A DNA stretch of 9,166 bases from Candidatus Doudnabacteria bacterium (GCA_016205055.1 JACQJK010000045.1:1-9166), one strand, 5' to 3'. Shown: positions 1 through 6,933, counted from the first letter of the stretch. Numbers and translations: made by a program. Notes: generated from the letters alone by a model not told the origin.

Positions 1-147
1 AGAAGCTAAAATTTTGGCTTAGATGCTATAAAAGGTTCTCGACCATTCGGCAGGCTCATGGTGGTGACTCCTCGGCCATGAGCTCGGAGCCGAATGGGCA
101 AAGTCGAATCCACAAGCTCGAACAATATCGAGTTTCGTAATTCACAG
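1..147 (-). repeat. Inverted repeat arm A (about 147 bp, left arm)
   Basis: This stretch is the reverse complement of 5839-5985 with three mismatches in 147 positions (39 T/C, 100 A/G and 135 T/C, given as A versus reverse-complemented B). Past position 147 four bases differ, then TTAAG at 152-156 matches again at the same offset (5830-5834), so the ancestral repeat may have been slightly longer. The left boundary is unknown because the window starts inside the repeat. It contains the nested hairpin described at 34-111 and a smaller hairpin, CTCGA at 117-121 with TCGAG at 128-132. No protein gene is credible inside it. It lies directly upstream of the patatin-like gene, and its inner edge is about 30 bp from that gene's start. 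The family is not identified; the layout resembles REP/MITE-like non-autonomous repeats. Confidence 0.95.
34..111. repeat. Nested hairpin core of repeat arm A
   Basis: Two perfect stems are nested. The outer stem CCATTCGGC (43-51) pairs with GCCGAATGG (89-97). The inner stem GCTCATGG (54-61) pairs with CCATGAGC (76-83) around a 14-nt loop (62-75). Weaker pairing extends outward between GG/TCGA near 34-42 and TCGA/CC near 104-111. The same structure lies in arm B at about 5875-5952. All bases of the two perfect stems are identical in both arms. Of the three differences between arms, one is in the weak outer extension and two are outside paired bases. Whether it acts as DNA cruciform, RNA structure or repeat end is not known. 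Confidence 0.8.
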
Positions 148-176
148 CTGATTAAGTCTTGAACCGGCATTTTCTT

Positions 177-989
177 ATGCATCCGATAGTAGAGCGCCTG
201 CTTGCCAGGAGAGGAAAGAAAGTTCCGGTCGCCGACGGCCGGAAGGTTGTTTTGGTCTTGTGGGGCGGCATCATGCGCGGCGTGCGCGGCGGCGGGGCGA
301 TGATGGCTTTGTCCGAACTGGGATTGAACCACGCGTTTGATGCGATTTATACCGTTTCCGTGGGCTTTCCGATCGCTGCTTATTTTTTGGCAGAGCAAAT
401 CAACCAAGGAATGTCCATGGTTTTTTCCGAATCGGCCTCGCGGCGGTTTATCAATCCCTGGCGGTTTTGGAAAGTCGTGGATATTCGATTTCTGGTCTGG
501 TGCATGCGCACCAAGGTTCCGCTCGAGATTGGAAAAGTACTGGGGAGCAGAACCAAACTTTACGTCCGGGCGGTAAATTTAGACCAGAATAAAAAGTTCG
601 AGTATCTGGAGGCGCACGATTATGACGCGGGCGAGTTTATGAATATAATTGAGGCCTCGACTTCAGTTCCAGTGCTCCATCCCAAACCGGTCACAATCGC
701 CGGTCAGCGTTATGTTGACACTAACATCAACGGTCATCTCAAACAGCACATGCGTCATGTTTTGGCAACGGACGCTACCGATATTCTGGTCATCTACAAC
801 GCGCCGATCCAGCGCATGCTGGCGCTGGACGATGAACCAAGAGTTTTTGAAATTTGTCCGCCGAAGGACTGGAAGCTTTCCCGGTTTGAAATCAATGAGC
901 AAAAGTTAAGACAGGCCGCCTGGAGTATGGGTAAATTAGTCAAAGAATCCTTCGGCGAAAAGTCAGGAATTAAACTTCCTGGTGTATAA
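177..989 (+). CDS. Patatin-like phospholipase family protein with altered active-site motifs
   Basis: The 270-residue product has the layout of a bacterial patatin-like lipid acyl hydrolase. A hydrophobic strand leads into a glycine-rich oxyanion-type motif (GGIMRGVRGGG, residues 30-40), then the nucleophile elbow (TVSVG, Ser61), then a late segment RYVDTNI holding the presumed catalytic Asp181. Active patatins normally show GxSxG and DG/DGG. Here the first elbow glycine is Thr and the residue after Asp is Thr, so activity on lipids is uncertain although both dyad residues remain. There is no signal peptide, so the protein is probably cytosolic or membrane-peripheral. I chose ATG 177; TTG at 159 is possible, and a stop at 153-155 rules out anything longer. 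No Shine-Dalgarno is visible. It lies just inside the inverted repeat and 7 bp before the GerMN gene, so it probably heads the four-gene unit. Family call fairly sure, function unsure. Confidence 0.75.
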   Translation: MHPIVERLLARRGKKVPVADGRKVVLVLWGGIMRGVRGGGAMMALSELGLNHAFDAIYTVSVGFPIAAYFLAEQINQGMSMVFSESASRRFINPWRFWKVVDIRFLVWCMRTKVPLEIGKVLGSRTKLYVRAVNLDQNKKFEYLEAHDYDAGEFMNIIEASTSVPVLHPKPVTIAGQRYVDTNINGHLKQHMRHVLATDATDILVIYNAPIQRMLALDDEPRVFEICPPKDWKLSRFEINEQKLRQAAWSMGKLVKESFGEKSGIKLPGV

Positions 990-990
990 T
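985..990 (+). promoter_or_regulatory. Candidate -10 box (TATAAT), possible leaderless start for the GerMN gene
   Basis: A perfect TATAAT overlaps the patatin TAA stop (987-989). The GerMN ATG begins at 997, seven bases after the last base of the box, which is where transcription would be expected to start. A transcript from here would be leaderless. The region one would expect to hold a -35 (around 962-967) has no good match, so this is only a candidate. A chance match is possible because GTATAATGG also encodes the end of the upstream gene. Confidence 0.35.
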
Positions 991-996
991 GGTTGC

Positions 997-1938
997 ATGA
1001 GGAAGTTTTCGATAAATGCACTGCTTTTGGCGGGCACCGCCTTGATTATCATCGGCGCGGTCGGTTTTTTGATCGGCTGCGATGACGACCGGTGTTTTTA
1101 CTTTGACTGGCAAAAAACCAGGCACACCAATAGCTTTGCGGAATGTCTGGCACGGGGCTACCCGGTGATGGAATCGTTCCCGCGGCGGTGTCAGGCCGGG
1201 GATAAAATCTTTGTAGAAAGCTCCGGGCAAGGACTGGATGCCAATATTAAAGTAATCGAGCCGCTTGCCTGGCAAGAACTTGGGTTGCCCGCCGTGATTA
1301 TCGGCGCGGCGAGGGTTTTTGAAAACCAATTCAGCTTCCGTATCAAAGACGGCTCCGGCAATATTCTCACCGAAGGGTTTTCTAGCGCCGACAGCCCGGA
1401 TACCGGACAGTTTGGACTTTTTCGGGTCGAAACCTCGTACCGCGCTCCCGCGCAAAATGCGGGCGTAGTGGAAGTTTTTCAGTATTCGCCTCGCGACGGG
1501 TCGGAAGTGGATAAAGTTTCTGTTCCCGTTCGCTTCAAAGCCGTGCCCAGCACGACCCTGAAAGTTTTTTTCGTCAACGAACGAAAGCAAAAAAATCCCA
1601 TGACTTGCGCGGAAGTGCATTCCGTGGATCGGCGCGTGGCCAAGACCGTGACGCCGGCTGGAGCGGCAATCGAGGAGTTGCTGCGCGGTCCGGATCGACT
1701 CGAGCAAGAACAGGGCTTTACCACCTATCTGAATTCTGGGGTTAAGTTGTTGGGTTTGGCGATTGCCGACGGAATTGCGCGCGCGGATTTTGACCAAACC
1801 TTGTCGTTCCAGGTAAGCAGCGCGTGCTTGGTGGAAGCCGTTCGGGCGCAGATCGTCGAAACTTTGATGCAATTTTCCACGGTGAAAGAAGTGATTATTT
1901 CCATTGAGGGGCAAATTGAGGGAATATTGGAGCCGTAG
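997..1938 (+). CDS. Gmad2/GerMN domain envelope protein, possible lipoprotein
   Basis: The 313-residue protein starts with a hydrophobic segment (about residues 8-27) ending in LIGC. That fits a lipobox with Cys28 as the possible lipidated residue; otherwise it is a signal anchor. Next comes a small module with Cys50 and Cys65 (FAEC...GYPVMESFPRRC, about 47-74), a pattern I associate with envelope proteins of candidate-phylum bacteria. Residues about 83-180 resemble the immunoglobulin-like Gmad2 domain. About 187-310 resemble a GerMN domain, including LKVFFVNE, AAIEELLRGP, a central ADFDQTL and EVIISIEG. GerMN/Gmad2 domains are known from spore germination and envelope proteins, and no sporulation role is implied here. 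The protein probably lies on the outer face of the membrane. ATG 997 is preferred over GTG 982, which would overlap the upstream stop. It is followed 26 bp later by the ATPase gene. Confidence 0.8.
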   Translation: MRKFSINALLLAGTALIIIGAVGFLIGCDDDRCFYFDWQKTRHTNSFAECLARGYPVMESFPRRCQAGDKIFVESSGQGLDANIKVIEPLAWQELGLPAVIIGAARVFENQFSFRIKDGSGNILTEGFSSADSPDTGQFGLFRVETSYRAPAQNAGVVEVFQYSPRDGSEVDKVSVPVRFKAVPSTTLKVFFVNERKQKNPMTCAEVHSVDRRVAKTVTPAGAAIEELLRGPDRLEQEQGFTTYLNSGVKLLGLAIADGIARADFDQTLSFQVSSACLVEAVRAQIVETLMQFSTVKEVIISIEGQIEGILEP

Positions 1939-1964
1939 TAGAAAAATTCGAAACAAAAAAACTT

Positions 1965-4484
1965 ATGCTCTTGTTTTCGGAGGCGGCCGTTAAAACTAAA
2001 AGCGAGCTTTTGGAGATTCTGCAAACGCGCGAGTCGGGGTTAACCGAAAAAGAATCCGCCGCGCGATTTATTCGCTTTGGGTCTAACGAACTGCACCTTG
2101 CGCAAATTCGCTGGTGGCAAATCTTGCTGCGTCAGTTCCGCTCGCCATTCGTTTATTTGCTGATCGCCGCCGGGGCGCTCGCCGGGGTTTTGGGAGAAGG
2201 AATTGACGCCGCCATGATTTCCTTGTTCGTGCTGATCAACGCTACCCTGGGATTTTATCAGGAGTTTCGTTCGGAACACTCGCTTCGCCTCTTGCAGCAG
2301 TTCGTGCGGCCCCGGGCGCGCGTGGTTAGGGAAAATCAGGAAGTCGCTGTCGAGTCGCGGTTTTTGGTGCCCGGCGATGTCGTGGTGGTTGAGCCCGGAG
2401 ACATTTTGCCTTGTGATTTAAGGTTTGTAAGCGCGGAAAATTTGACGCTTGATGAATCGGTCCTAACCGGGGAATCGGTTAGCGTTCCCAAGATCGCAAG
2501 CGAGCAAGGCCAGCCGGCAAGTCAAATGCACGAGGCCGTAAATTTGGGTTTTTCCGGGACCGCAGTGGCTACCGGACGCGGTGTTGGTGTGGCGTTTGCC
2601 ACCGGCATGAAAACCCAGCTTGGTGAAATCAGCCGTTTGACCGCGCAATCCGTGCGGGTAAGCGCTTTTGAAAAAGGCATTGCACGGTTTTCTCGCTTCA
2701 TTTTGCGCCTCACCCTCGTCACTTTGGTATTTGTTTTTCTTGCCAACCTCTTGGTCAAAGGGGACCGCTTGAATGTTTTCGAACTGGTGCTTTTTTCCAT
2801 TGCGCTTGCGGTTAGCGTGATTCCAGAAGCCCTGCCCGTGGTGACTACTTTTTCATTATCCCGCGGCGCTCTGAAGCTTGCCAAAAACAGAGTGGTGGTT
2901 AAACGGCTGTCGGCGATTGAAGACCTGGGCGGCATCGAGGTTTTATGCACCGACAAAACCGGGACGCTCACGGAAAACAAATTGCGGGTTAAAGAAGTCA
3001 ATTCGTCCGCGCCGCGCGAGTTTTTGCTGGCCGCGAGCATGGCCGCGGCGTCTTCCCGCTCTGGGGTGGGTTTTACCGAACCGTTTGACGAGGCGATTTG
3101 GGAGGAATTATCCGAAAGCGAGCGCGGCCAGCGATCGAAAATCAAGCTGCTTGATGAGATTCCTTTTGATCCTAAGTGTCGCAGAAATGGGGTAGTGGTT
3201 GCGTCCAACAATCGGTCGGTGCTGATCGTGCGGGGCGCGCCCGAGGCAATTTTACCCCTTTGTTCCAAAACCAAAGTTACCCATCGCCGGGATATTGACA
3301 ACTGGGCTAGCGGGCAAGGACGGCAGGGCTTTCGGGTCATCTTGGTAGCAAGGAAATTTTTACCCCGCGGGATAAATCGTTTTCAGCCCGCGCAAGAAAA
3401 TGCTTTATCCCTGCTCGGCGGACTGTCGTTTATTGATCCAATTAAAGCCACGACTTCCTCGGCTATTCAGCGAGCCGGAAAACTCGGGGTAGCCGTGAAA
3501 ATTTTAACGGGGGACAGCCCGGAAGTGGCTGGGTTTGTCGCCACTCAAGTCGGCTTGATTAAAAGCCCGGACGAGGTGATGACCGGCGACCAGTTCGAGT
3601 CGCTGCCTGCGGTAGAACAGCTTGCTGCGGTTTTGACGCGCTCGGCGTTTGCGCGGGTTTCGCCCCAGCAAAAATATCAAATCATCAAGCTCTTGCAGGC
3701 CAAGCGCGAAGTGGGGTTTTTAGGCGAGGGGATTAACGACGCGCCGGCTTTGAAAATCGCCAATGTCGGGCTGGTGGTTGCGGGCGCTTCTGACATTGCG
3801 CGAGAGGCGGCGGACATTGTGTTGTTGAAGAAAAGTTTGAACGTCATAGTGGACGGCATCAAAGACGGCCGGGAAGTTTTCGCCAACACCACCAAATACA
3901 TCAAGGCCACCCTGGCTTCGAATTTCGGCAATTTTTACGCCGTGGCGCTTGGTTCTTTGGTGGTGGAGTTCCTGCCCATGCTGCCGCTGCAGTTGCTGCT
4001 GGTTAACTTGCTGTCGGATTTTCCGATGATCGCCATTGCCACCGATCGCGTGGAGCGCGATGATTTAAAAAAACCGAAAAGTTACAATATTAAAGAAATC
4101 GCTCTTTTGGCGACGCTGCTGGGGGTGGTCAGCACGGTTTTTGACTTTGTGTTTTTTGGTTTGTTTTACCGGATGGGCCCGGCCGTGCTGCAGACCAATT
4201 GGTTTATTGCCAGTATCATCACGGAATTGGTGTTTGTGTTTTCCATCCGAACCAGATTTTTTGCTTTGCAAGCCCGACGCCCTTCGGGGACGTTGCTGGG
4301 ATTGAGCGTGGTGGCTGCCATGGCGACCGTCATTCTGCCTTTCACGAGTTTGGGACACGAAATGTTTCGTTTTATCTCGCCAGCGCTCGGTCACTTGGGT
4401 TTGATTTTCGGCTTGGTTGGTTTGTACTTTTTGGTTTCGGAATTAGTGAAGTTGTTGTATTATCATTTCTGGGAACACGGGTAG
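1965..4484 (+). CDS. P-type cation-transporting ATPase, Mg2+/P3-like
   Basis: This 839-residue protein is a full-length P-type ion pump. It has an N-terminal cation-ATPase segment (about 10-75), the actuator motif TGES (168-171), the M4 ion-path motif PEALP (287-291) and the phosphorylation motif CTDKTGTLT with Asp330. The nucleotide-binding domain follows, with FDPKCRR near 401-407 and RGAPE at 423-427, then TGD (515-517) and a hinge motif. Hydrophobic stretches fit about ten membrane helices, four before and six after the catalytic domain. VVVKRLSAIEDLG ahead of DKTGT, and NLLSDFP with AIATDRV in M6, look closer to MgtA-type or P3 pumps than to Ca2+ or heavy-metal pumps, but the ion cannot be fixed by eye. 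The hinge motif reads GEGIND (587-592) where GDGxND is usual. ATG 1965 lacks a Shine-Dalgarno; a GGAGG lies just inside the frame (1979-1983). It is probably co-transcribed with both neighbours. Confidence 0.92.
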   Translation: MLLFSEAAVKTKSELLEILQTRESGLTEKESAARFIRFGSNELHLAQIRWWQILLRQFRSPFVYLLIAAGALAGVLGEGIDAAMISLFVLINATLGFYQEFRSEHSLRLLQQFVRPRARVVRENQEVAVESRFLVPGDVVVVEPGDILPCDLRFVSAENLTLDESVLTGESVSVPKIASEQGQPASQMHEAVNLGFSGTAVATGRGVGVAFATGMKTQLGEISRLTAQSVRVSAFEKGIARFSRFILRLTLVTLVFVFLANLLVKGDRLNVFELVLFSIALAVSVIPEALPVVTTFSLSRGALKLAKNRVVVKRLSAIEDLGGIEVLCTDKTGTLTENKLRVKEVNSSAPREFLLAASMAAASSRSGVGFTEPFDEAIWEELSESERGQRSKIKLLDEIPFDPKCRRNGVVVASNNRSVLIVRGAPEAILPLCSKTKVTHRRDIDNWASGQGRQGFRVILVARKFLPRGINRFQPAQENALSLLGGLSFIDPIKATTSSAIQRAGKLGVAVKILTGDSPEVAGFVATQVGLIKSPDEVMTGDQFESLPAVEQLAAVLTRSAFARVSPQQKYQIIKLLQAKREVGFLGEGINDAPALKIANVGLVVAGASDIAREAADIVLLKKSLNVIVDGIKDGREVFANTTKYIKATLASNFGNFYAVALGSLVVEFLPMLPLQLLLVNLLSDFPMIAIATDRVERDDLKKPKSYNIKEIALLATLLGVVSTVFDFVFFGLFYRMGPAVLQTNWFIASIITELVFVFSIRTRFFALQARRPSGTLLGLSVVAAMATVILPFTSLGHEMFRFISPALGHLGLIFGLVGLYFLVSELVKLLYYHFWEHG

Positions 4485-4515
4485 TGACCGCCTAAATTCA
4501 TTTGATTTTGGGAAT

Positions 4516-5751
4516 ATGGACACAACCTCGACTCATGGAGAAAATTTTGGACCCGGGGAAGCTGGGCGCGAAAGCGAGTTTAAAAGCCAAAATTACTACC
4601 AACTCTTGGGGGTAGCTTACGACGCGACCACGGAAGAAATCCGCGAGCAGTATATGAAATTAGCGCGAGTCCTCCACCCTGACCTGGCAACCGGGGATAC
4701 TCTTCATTTTCAGTTTGTTTCCGAGGCCTGGACGGTCTTGCAGGATCCGCGCAAGCGCAGAGAGTACGATCAGGAAAACCACATTCCCGTTTTAGAACCC
4801 CAGCAGGAACAGGAGGGAGGGGATCTGGGGTTAAAAGAGGAGTATGAATCATTCCAACAGCGGGTTGTCGAGTTGCGCAGAAAAAAATCCGAGCAACCCG
4901 CGACACCGCCGGCCGATCAGGAAGTTTTGAGCGAAGAAGAGGTAATTAACGAAATCTTACAGCGCTTGCGGGATTTCCAGCCAGGCGACGACATTACAGC
5001 CGACGTAAACGAGTATTTTGACGTTTTAGCCATAGATCCAGCCAAGGATTTGGATCCGCGGTACTTACGGGCGGTCGATCTGGGTTACGCTCCGCCGCTG
5101 GTCAGTTTTTTGAAAGAACGGCTGTCGCAGGTCAGTCAGCATTTAAGTGAACTGGCGCAAGCGCCGGATTACCCTGGGTGGTTTGATCAAGTGCTGCGCG
5201 CCGAGCACGCCTGCTTATTGCAGTTGATCGAACATTACGAGCCGATTGCGGTGCGGGTTGCTGCGGGGGAGCATGAGCAGGCACTGTTGGATGACGATTC
5301 GGATGTGATTGAGGAAAATCAGGGCTCGATGACGAGTCGAATTTTGACCAGACCGGCGCAGAGTGCGGCGCAAAAGACCGTTGGCGTTGCCGCCAGCTTG
5401 GCCCGAGACATTGCGGAGGCGCCGTTTACCGTGCGGCTTAAAGCCAGGCAAACTTTTGAAGAAATTTTTCACTTACTTTTTCCGGCGATCGAGGATCATC
5501 GACCTTTAGATCCGGAAAAAATCAATGAAGCCAGAAGGATCGTTGCGTTCCGGGCGCCGCACGCGGAAATTTCCGAGGTCTTGTATCAGGTCGTTATTTC
5601 ATTTGAAACTCTCAAGCACACGGAAGCATACCAACACAGAAGCAAAATTGGAGTTTGGCCGCCGGTTCAGCCCGAGTTGCGCAGCGCTTATAACGCGTTG
5701 ACCCAGGCGGTGGTTGCAGAAGGGCAAGTTCCATACGAAAAAGCCGCATAA
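4516..5751 (+). CDS. J-domain (DnaJ-like) protein with long unassigned C-terminus
   Basis: The 411-residue product has a J-domain at about residues 26-86: YYQLLGVAYDATTEEIREQY, then LHPD with the HPD triad at 54-56, then the helix IV region DPRKRREYD. This triad is what stimulates the ATPase of a DnaK/Hsp70 partner. No Gly/Phe-rich linker, CxxCxGxG zinc repeats or substrate-binding beta domains of canonical DnaJ are present, so it is a type III J-protein. The rest is acidic and mostly helical (charged, coiled-coil-like stretch at about 107-155). It has no recognised domain, membrane segment or signal, so it is likely cytosolic. It starts 31 bp after the ATPase and is probably the last gene of that unit. 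ATG 4516 has only a weak GGGA upstream. The client is unknown; position beside a large membrane pump could suggest assembly or quality control, which is only inference. Confidence 0.85.
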   Translation: MDTTSTHGENFGPGEAGRESEFKSQNYYQLLGVAYDATTEEIREQYMKLARVLHPDLATGDTLHFQFVSEAWTVLQDPRKRREYDQENHIPVLEPQQEQEGGDLGLKEEYESFQQRVVELRRKKSEQPATPPADQEVLSEEEVINEILQRLRDFQPGDDITADVNEYFDVLAIDPAKDLDPRYLRAVDLGYAPPLVSFLKERLSQVSQHLSELAQAPDYPGWFDQVLRAEHACLLQLIEHYEPIAVRVAAGEHEQALLDDDSDVIEENQGSMTSRILTRPAQSAAQKTVGVAASLARDIAEAPFTVRLKARQTFEEIFHLLFPAIEDHRPLDPEKINEARRIVAFRAPHAEISEVLYQVVISFETLKHTEAYQHRSKIGVWPPVQPELRSAYNALTQAVVAEGQVPYEKAA

Positions 5752-5838
5752 ACTCCCCACGGAAAGTCCAGGGGTTCGCACCTTTGAGAAAAGAGCGACT
5801 TCCCATGAGGCGACAACCTTGGCGCAGGGCTTAAGTGA

Positions 5839-5985
5839 CTGTGAATTACGGAACTCGATATTGTTCGAGCTTGTGGATTCGACTTCGCCCATTCGGCTCC
5901 GAGCTCATGGCCGAGGAGTCACCACCATGAGCCTGCCGAATGGTCGGGAACCTTTTATAGCATCTAAGCCAAAATTTTAGCTTCT
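5839..5985 (+). repeat. Inverted repeat arm B (about 147 bp, right arm)
   Basis: Reverse complement of 1-147, differing at 5947, 5886 and 5851 only. The nested hairpin lies at about 5875-5952, with stems 5889-5897/5935-5943 and 5903-5910/5925-5932. The arm begins 88 bp after the J-domain gene and is followed 66 bp later by a bidirectional terminator. The 5752-5838 spacer before it has no gene; it contains a weak CCCC/GGGG pairing (about 5756-5775) but no clear terminator. No target-site duplication could be tested, because the outer flank of arm A lies outside the window. Open frames cross this arm, but they are repeat-derived. Confidence 0.95.
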
Positions 5986-6013
5986 CCACAAGGTCGAAGA
6001 ATAAAATTTTGCC

Positions 6014-6026
6014 GTTTCGTAATTCA
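6014..6026 (-). repeat. Short fragment related to the repeat's inner end
   Basis: The 13 bases GTTTCGTAATTCA are identical to 132-144 of arm A and lie in the same orientation as arm A, only 28 bp beyond arm B. It could be a worn remnant of another repeat copy or a short recurrent tail. The match is short, so chance cannot be excluded. Confidence 0.4.
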
Positions 6027-6051
6027 AAGTAAGTGAAGTTTCTTGGTTCAG

Positions 6052-6083
6052 AAAAACCGTCCGCTGCCGCGCGGACGGTTTTT
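6052..6083. terminator. Bidirectional intrinsic terminator
   Basis: A perfect 8-bp GC-rich stem CCGTCCGC (6057-6064) / GCGGACGG (6071-6078) with a 6-nt loop is flanked by AAAAA (6052-6056) and TTTTT (6079-6083). It reads as a rho-independent terminator in either direction. It lies between the rightward cluster ending at 5751 and the leftward gene ending at 6112, so it can serve both. Repeat arm B lies upstream of it and would be part of the rightward transcript's 3' end. Confidence 0.9.
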
Positions 6084-6111
6084 GCTTTAGATGTTTTGCG
6101 CTTTACGGGGA

Positions 6112-6933
6112 TTATTCTTCCTCTTCTTCTTCGGATTCACGAGCGTCGCTTTCCAATGCCGCTTTTAAGTCGTCTTTGGCTTCCTGGAGCGCTTCTTTAA
6201 AGTCGTCGATTGCCACTTTTATGGCTTCCCGGCGCGTTGCCCGCAGCGATTCAAGCGTGGTACGTATTTTGTCGGCGGCTTGCAAGTCGCTTTTCAGCTT
6301 GTCTTTAGCCGCTTTGAGGGCGGCTTTGAAGGTTTCGGCAATGGTCGGTCCCGCCACTCCGGCTTGGCAATCAGCAAGAGCTTGGGCTTGGGCCGCGTCT
6401 ATGCTGGACATAAAGTTGCTGCGTGCGGTTTCAATCGTCGCTTTGCGGGCGTTCACCGCGTCTTTGATGCCCTGCTGAAAATCCTGGTTGGCAGCATCGA
6501 TGGCCGCCCTCCTTTGGCTCACAGCATCTTCAACTGCGCTCCTGAAAGCCGCCAGCGCTTGTTTTTGTTCGTCAGTGATCGCTTTCTCGGCGAGCTTATC
6601 GTAGTGTTCTTGGCGTTTTGCATCCCTTTGTTCGCGATGTTCGTCGCGGCGTTCTTTATGTTCGTCGCGGCGCGCTTGCAGTCGTTCTTCCCGCTCGTTT
6701 TTTCTTTCTTGGAGTTTGGCCCGCAGTTCACGCAGTCGCTCGTCGATGCGCGCGTTGAACTGTTCGATCCTGACGCAAAGCGCGGCGTTATCACGAGCAC
6801 CTTCTCGGCTGCTGGTCGCCCGCCTGTTTCTTAAAGCTTCTTGGGCGCTGGTGAACTGCGCGCCCGCAAGGATAAAAGTGAGCGCCAAGACAGTTGTGGT
6901 AAGAAAAAGTTTTCTAAAGTTCATTTTCGTCAT
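6112..6933 (-). CDS. Secreted, highly charged alpha-helical protein of unknown function
   Basis: The 273-residue product begins with a basic N-terminus and a hydrophobic stretch (about 9-28) ending in TSA|Q, a plausible signal peptidase I site near residue 30. The mature part is almost entirely predicted helix. A strongly Arg/Glu-rich coiled-coil-like block (about 60-112) includes near-heptad repeats (RRDEHKE, RRDEHRE), mirrored in the DNA by a 21-bp period (14 identical bases at 6638-6651 and 6659-6672). Ala/Lys/Asp-rich helices follow, then a terminal run of Glu. Cys53 and Cys189 are the only cysteines and could form a disulfide after export. No family is recognised; an extracellular or wall-associated helical spacer is a guess. 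ATG 6933 overlaps the upstream gene's 3' end by 20 nt. ATG 6924 and GTG 6951 are alternatives. It ends 28 bp from the shared terminator. Confidence 0.8.
   Translation of the reverse strand: MTKMNFRKLFLTTTVLALTFILAGAQFTSAQEALRNRRATSSREGARDNAALCVRIEQFNARIDERLRELRAKLQERKNEREERLQARRDEHKERRDEHREQRDAKRQEHYDKLAEKAITDEQKQALAAFRSAVEDAVSQRRAAIDAANQDFQQGIKDAVNARKATIETARSNFMSSIDAAQAQALADCQAGVAGPTIAETFKAALKAAKDKLKSDLQAADKIRTTLESLRATRREAIKVAIDDFKEALQEAKDDLKAALESDARESEEEEEE

Noticed and set aside
14..32. TTGGCT and TGCTATAAA in arm A as an inward promoter
   Set aside because: The extended -10 look is real, but the -35-like motif is only 7 bp away and the box is about 145 bp from the patatin gene. Not enough to call a promoter.
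6..407. 133-residue minus-strand ORF across arm A and the patatin start
   Set aside because: Most of it is antisense to the patatin gene, and its C-terminal third is repeat sequence that gives the same peptide in arm B. No start signal.
970..1956. 328-residue minus-strand ORF opposite the GerMN gene
   Set aside because: It is fully antisense to a gene with recognisable Gmad2 and GerMN domains. Its translation has no domain-like pattern.
2522..3340. 272-residue minus-strand ORF inside the ATPase gene
   Set aside because: It is antisense to the conserved phosphorylation and nucleotide-binding domains; its Ser/Arg/Thr-rich composition is typical of a shadow frame.
5760..5780. GGAAAGTCC stretch reminiscent of RNase P RNA
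   Set aside because: Only a few bases match, and fewer than 90 bp are free between the J-protein gene and arm B. No RNase P structure is possible there.
5714..5980. 88-residue plus-strand ORF ending in arm B
   Set aside because: It starts inside the J-protein gene and reads through the repeat. Its last 40 or so residues are repeat-derived and match the antisense frame of arm A, so it is a spurious repeat ORF.
1..5985. Composite transposon or insertion sequence
   Set aside because: There is no transposase, the arms are short and non-coding, and no target duplication can be tested. Called only as an inverted repeat pair.
6280..6834. 184-residue plus-strand ORF opposite the secreted helical protein
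   Set aside because: The minus-strand frame has a clear signal peptide, heptad pattern and coupled upstream gene. The plus frame looks like its mirror (Phe/Val-rich opposite Lys/Glu/Asp).
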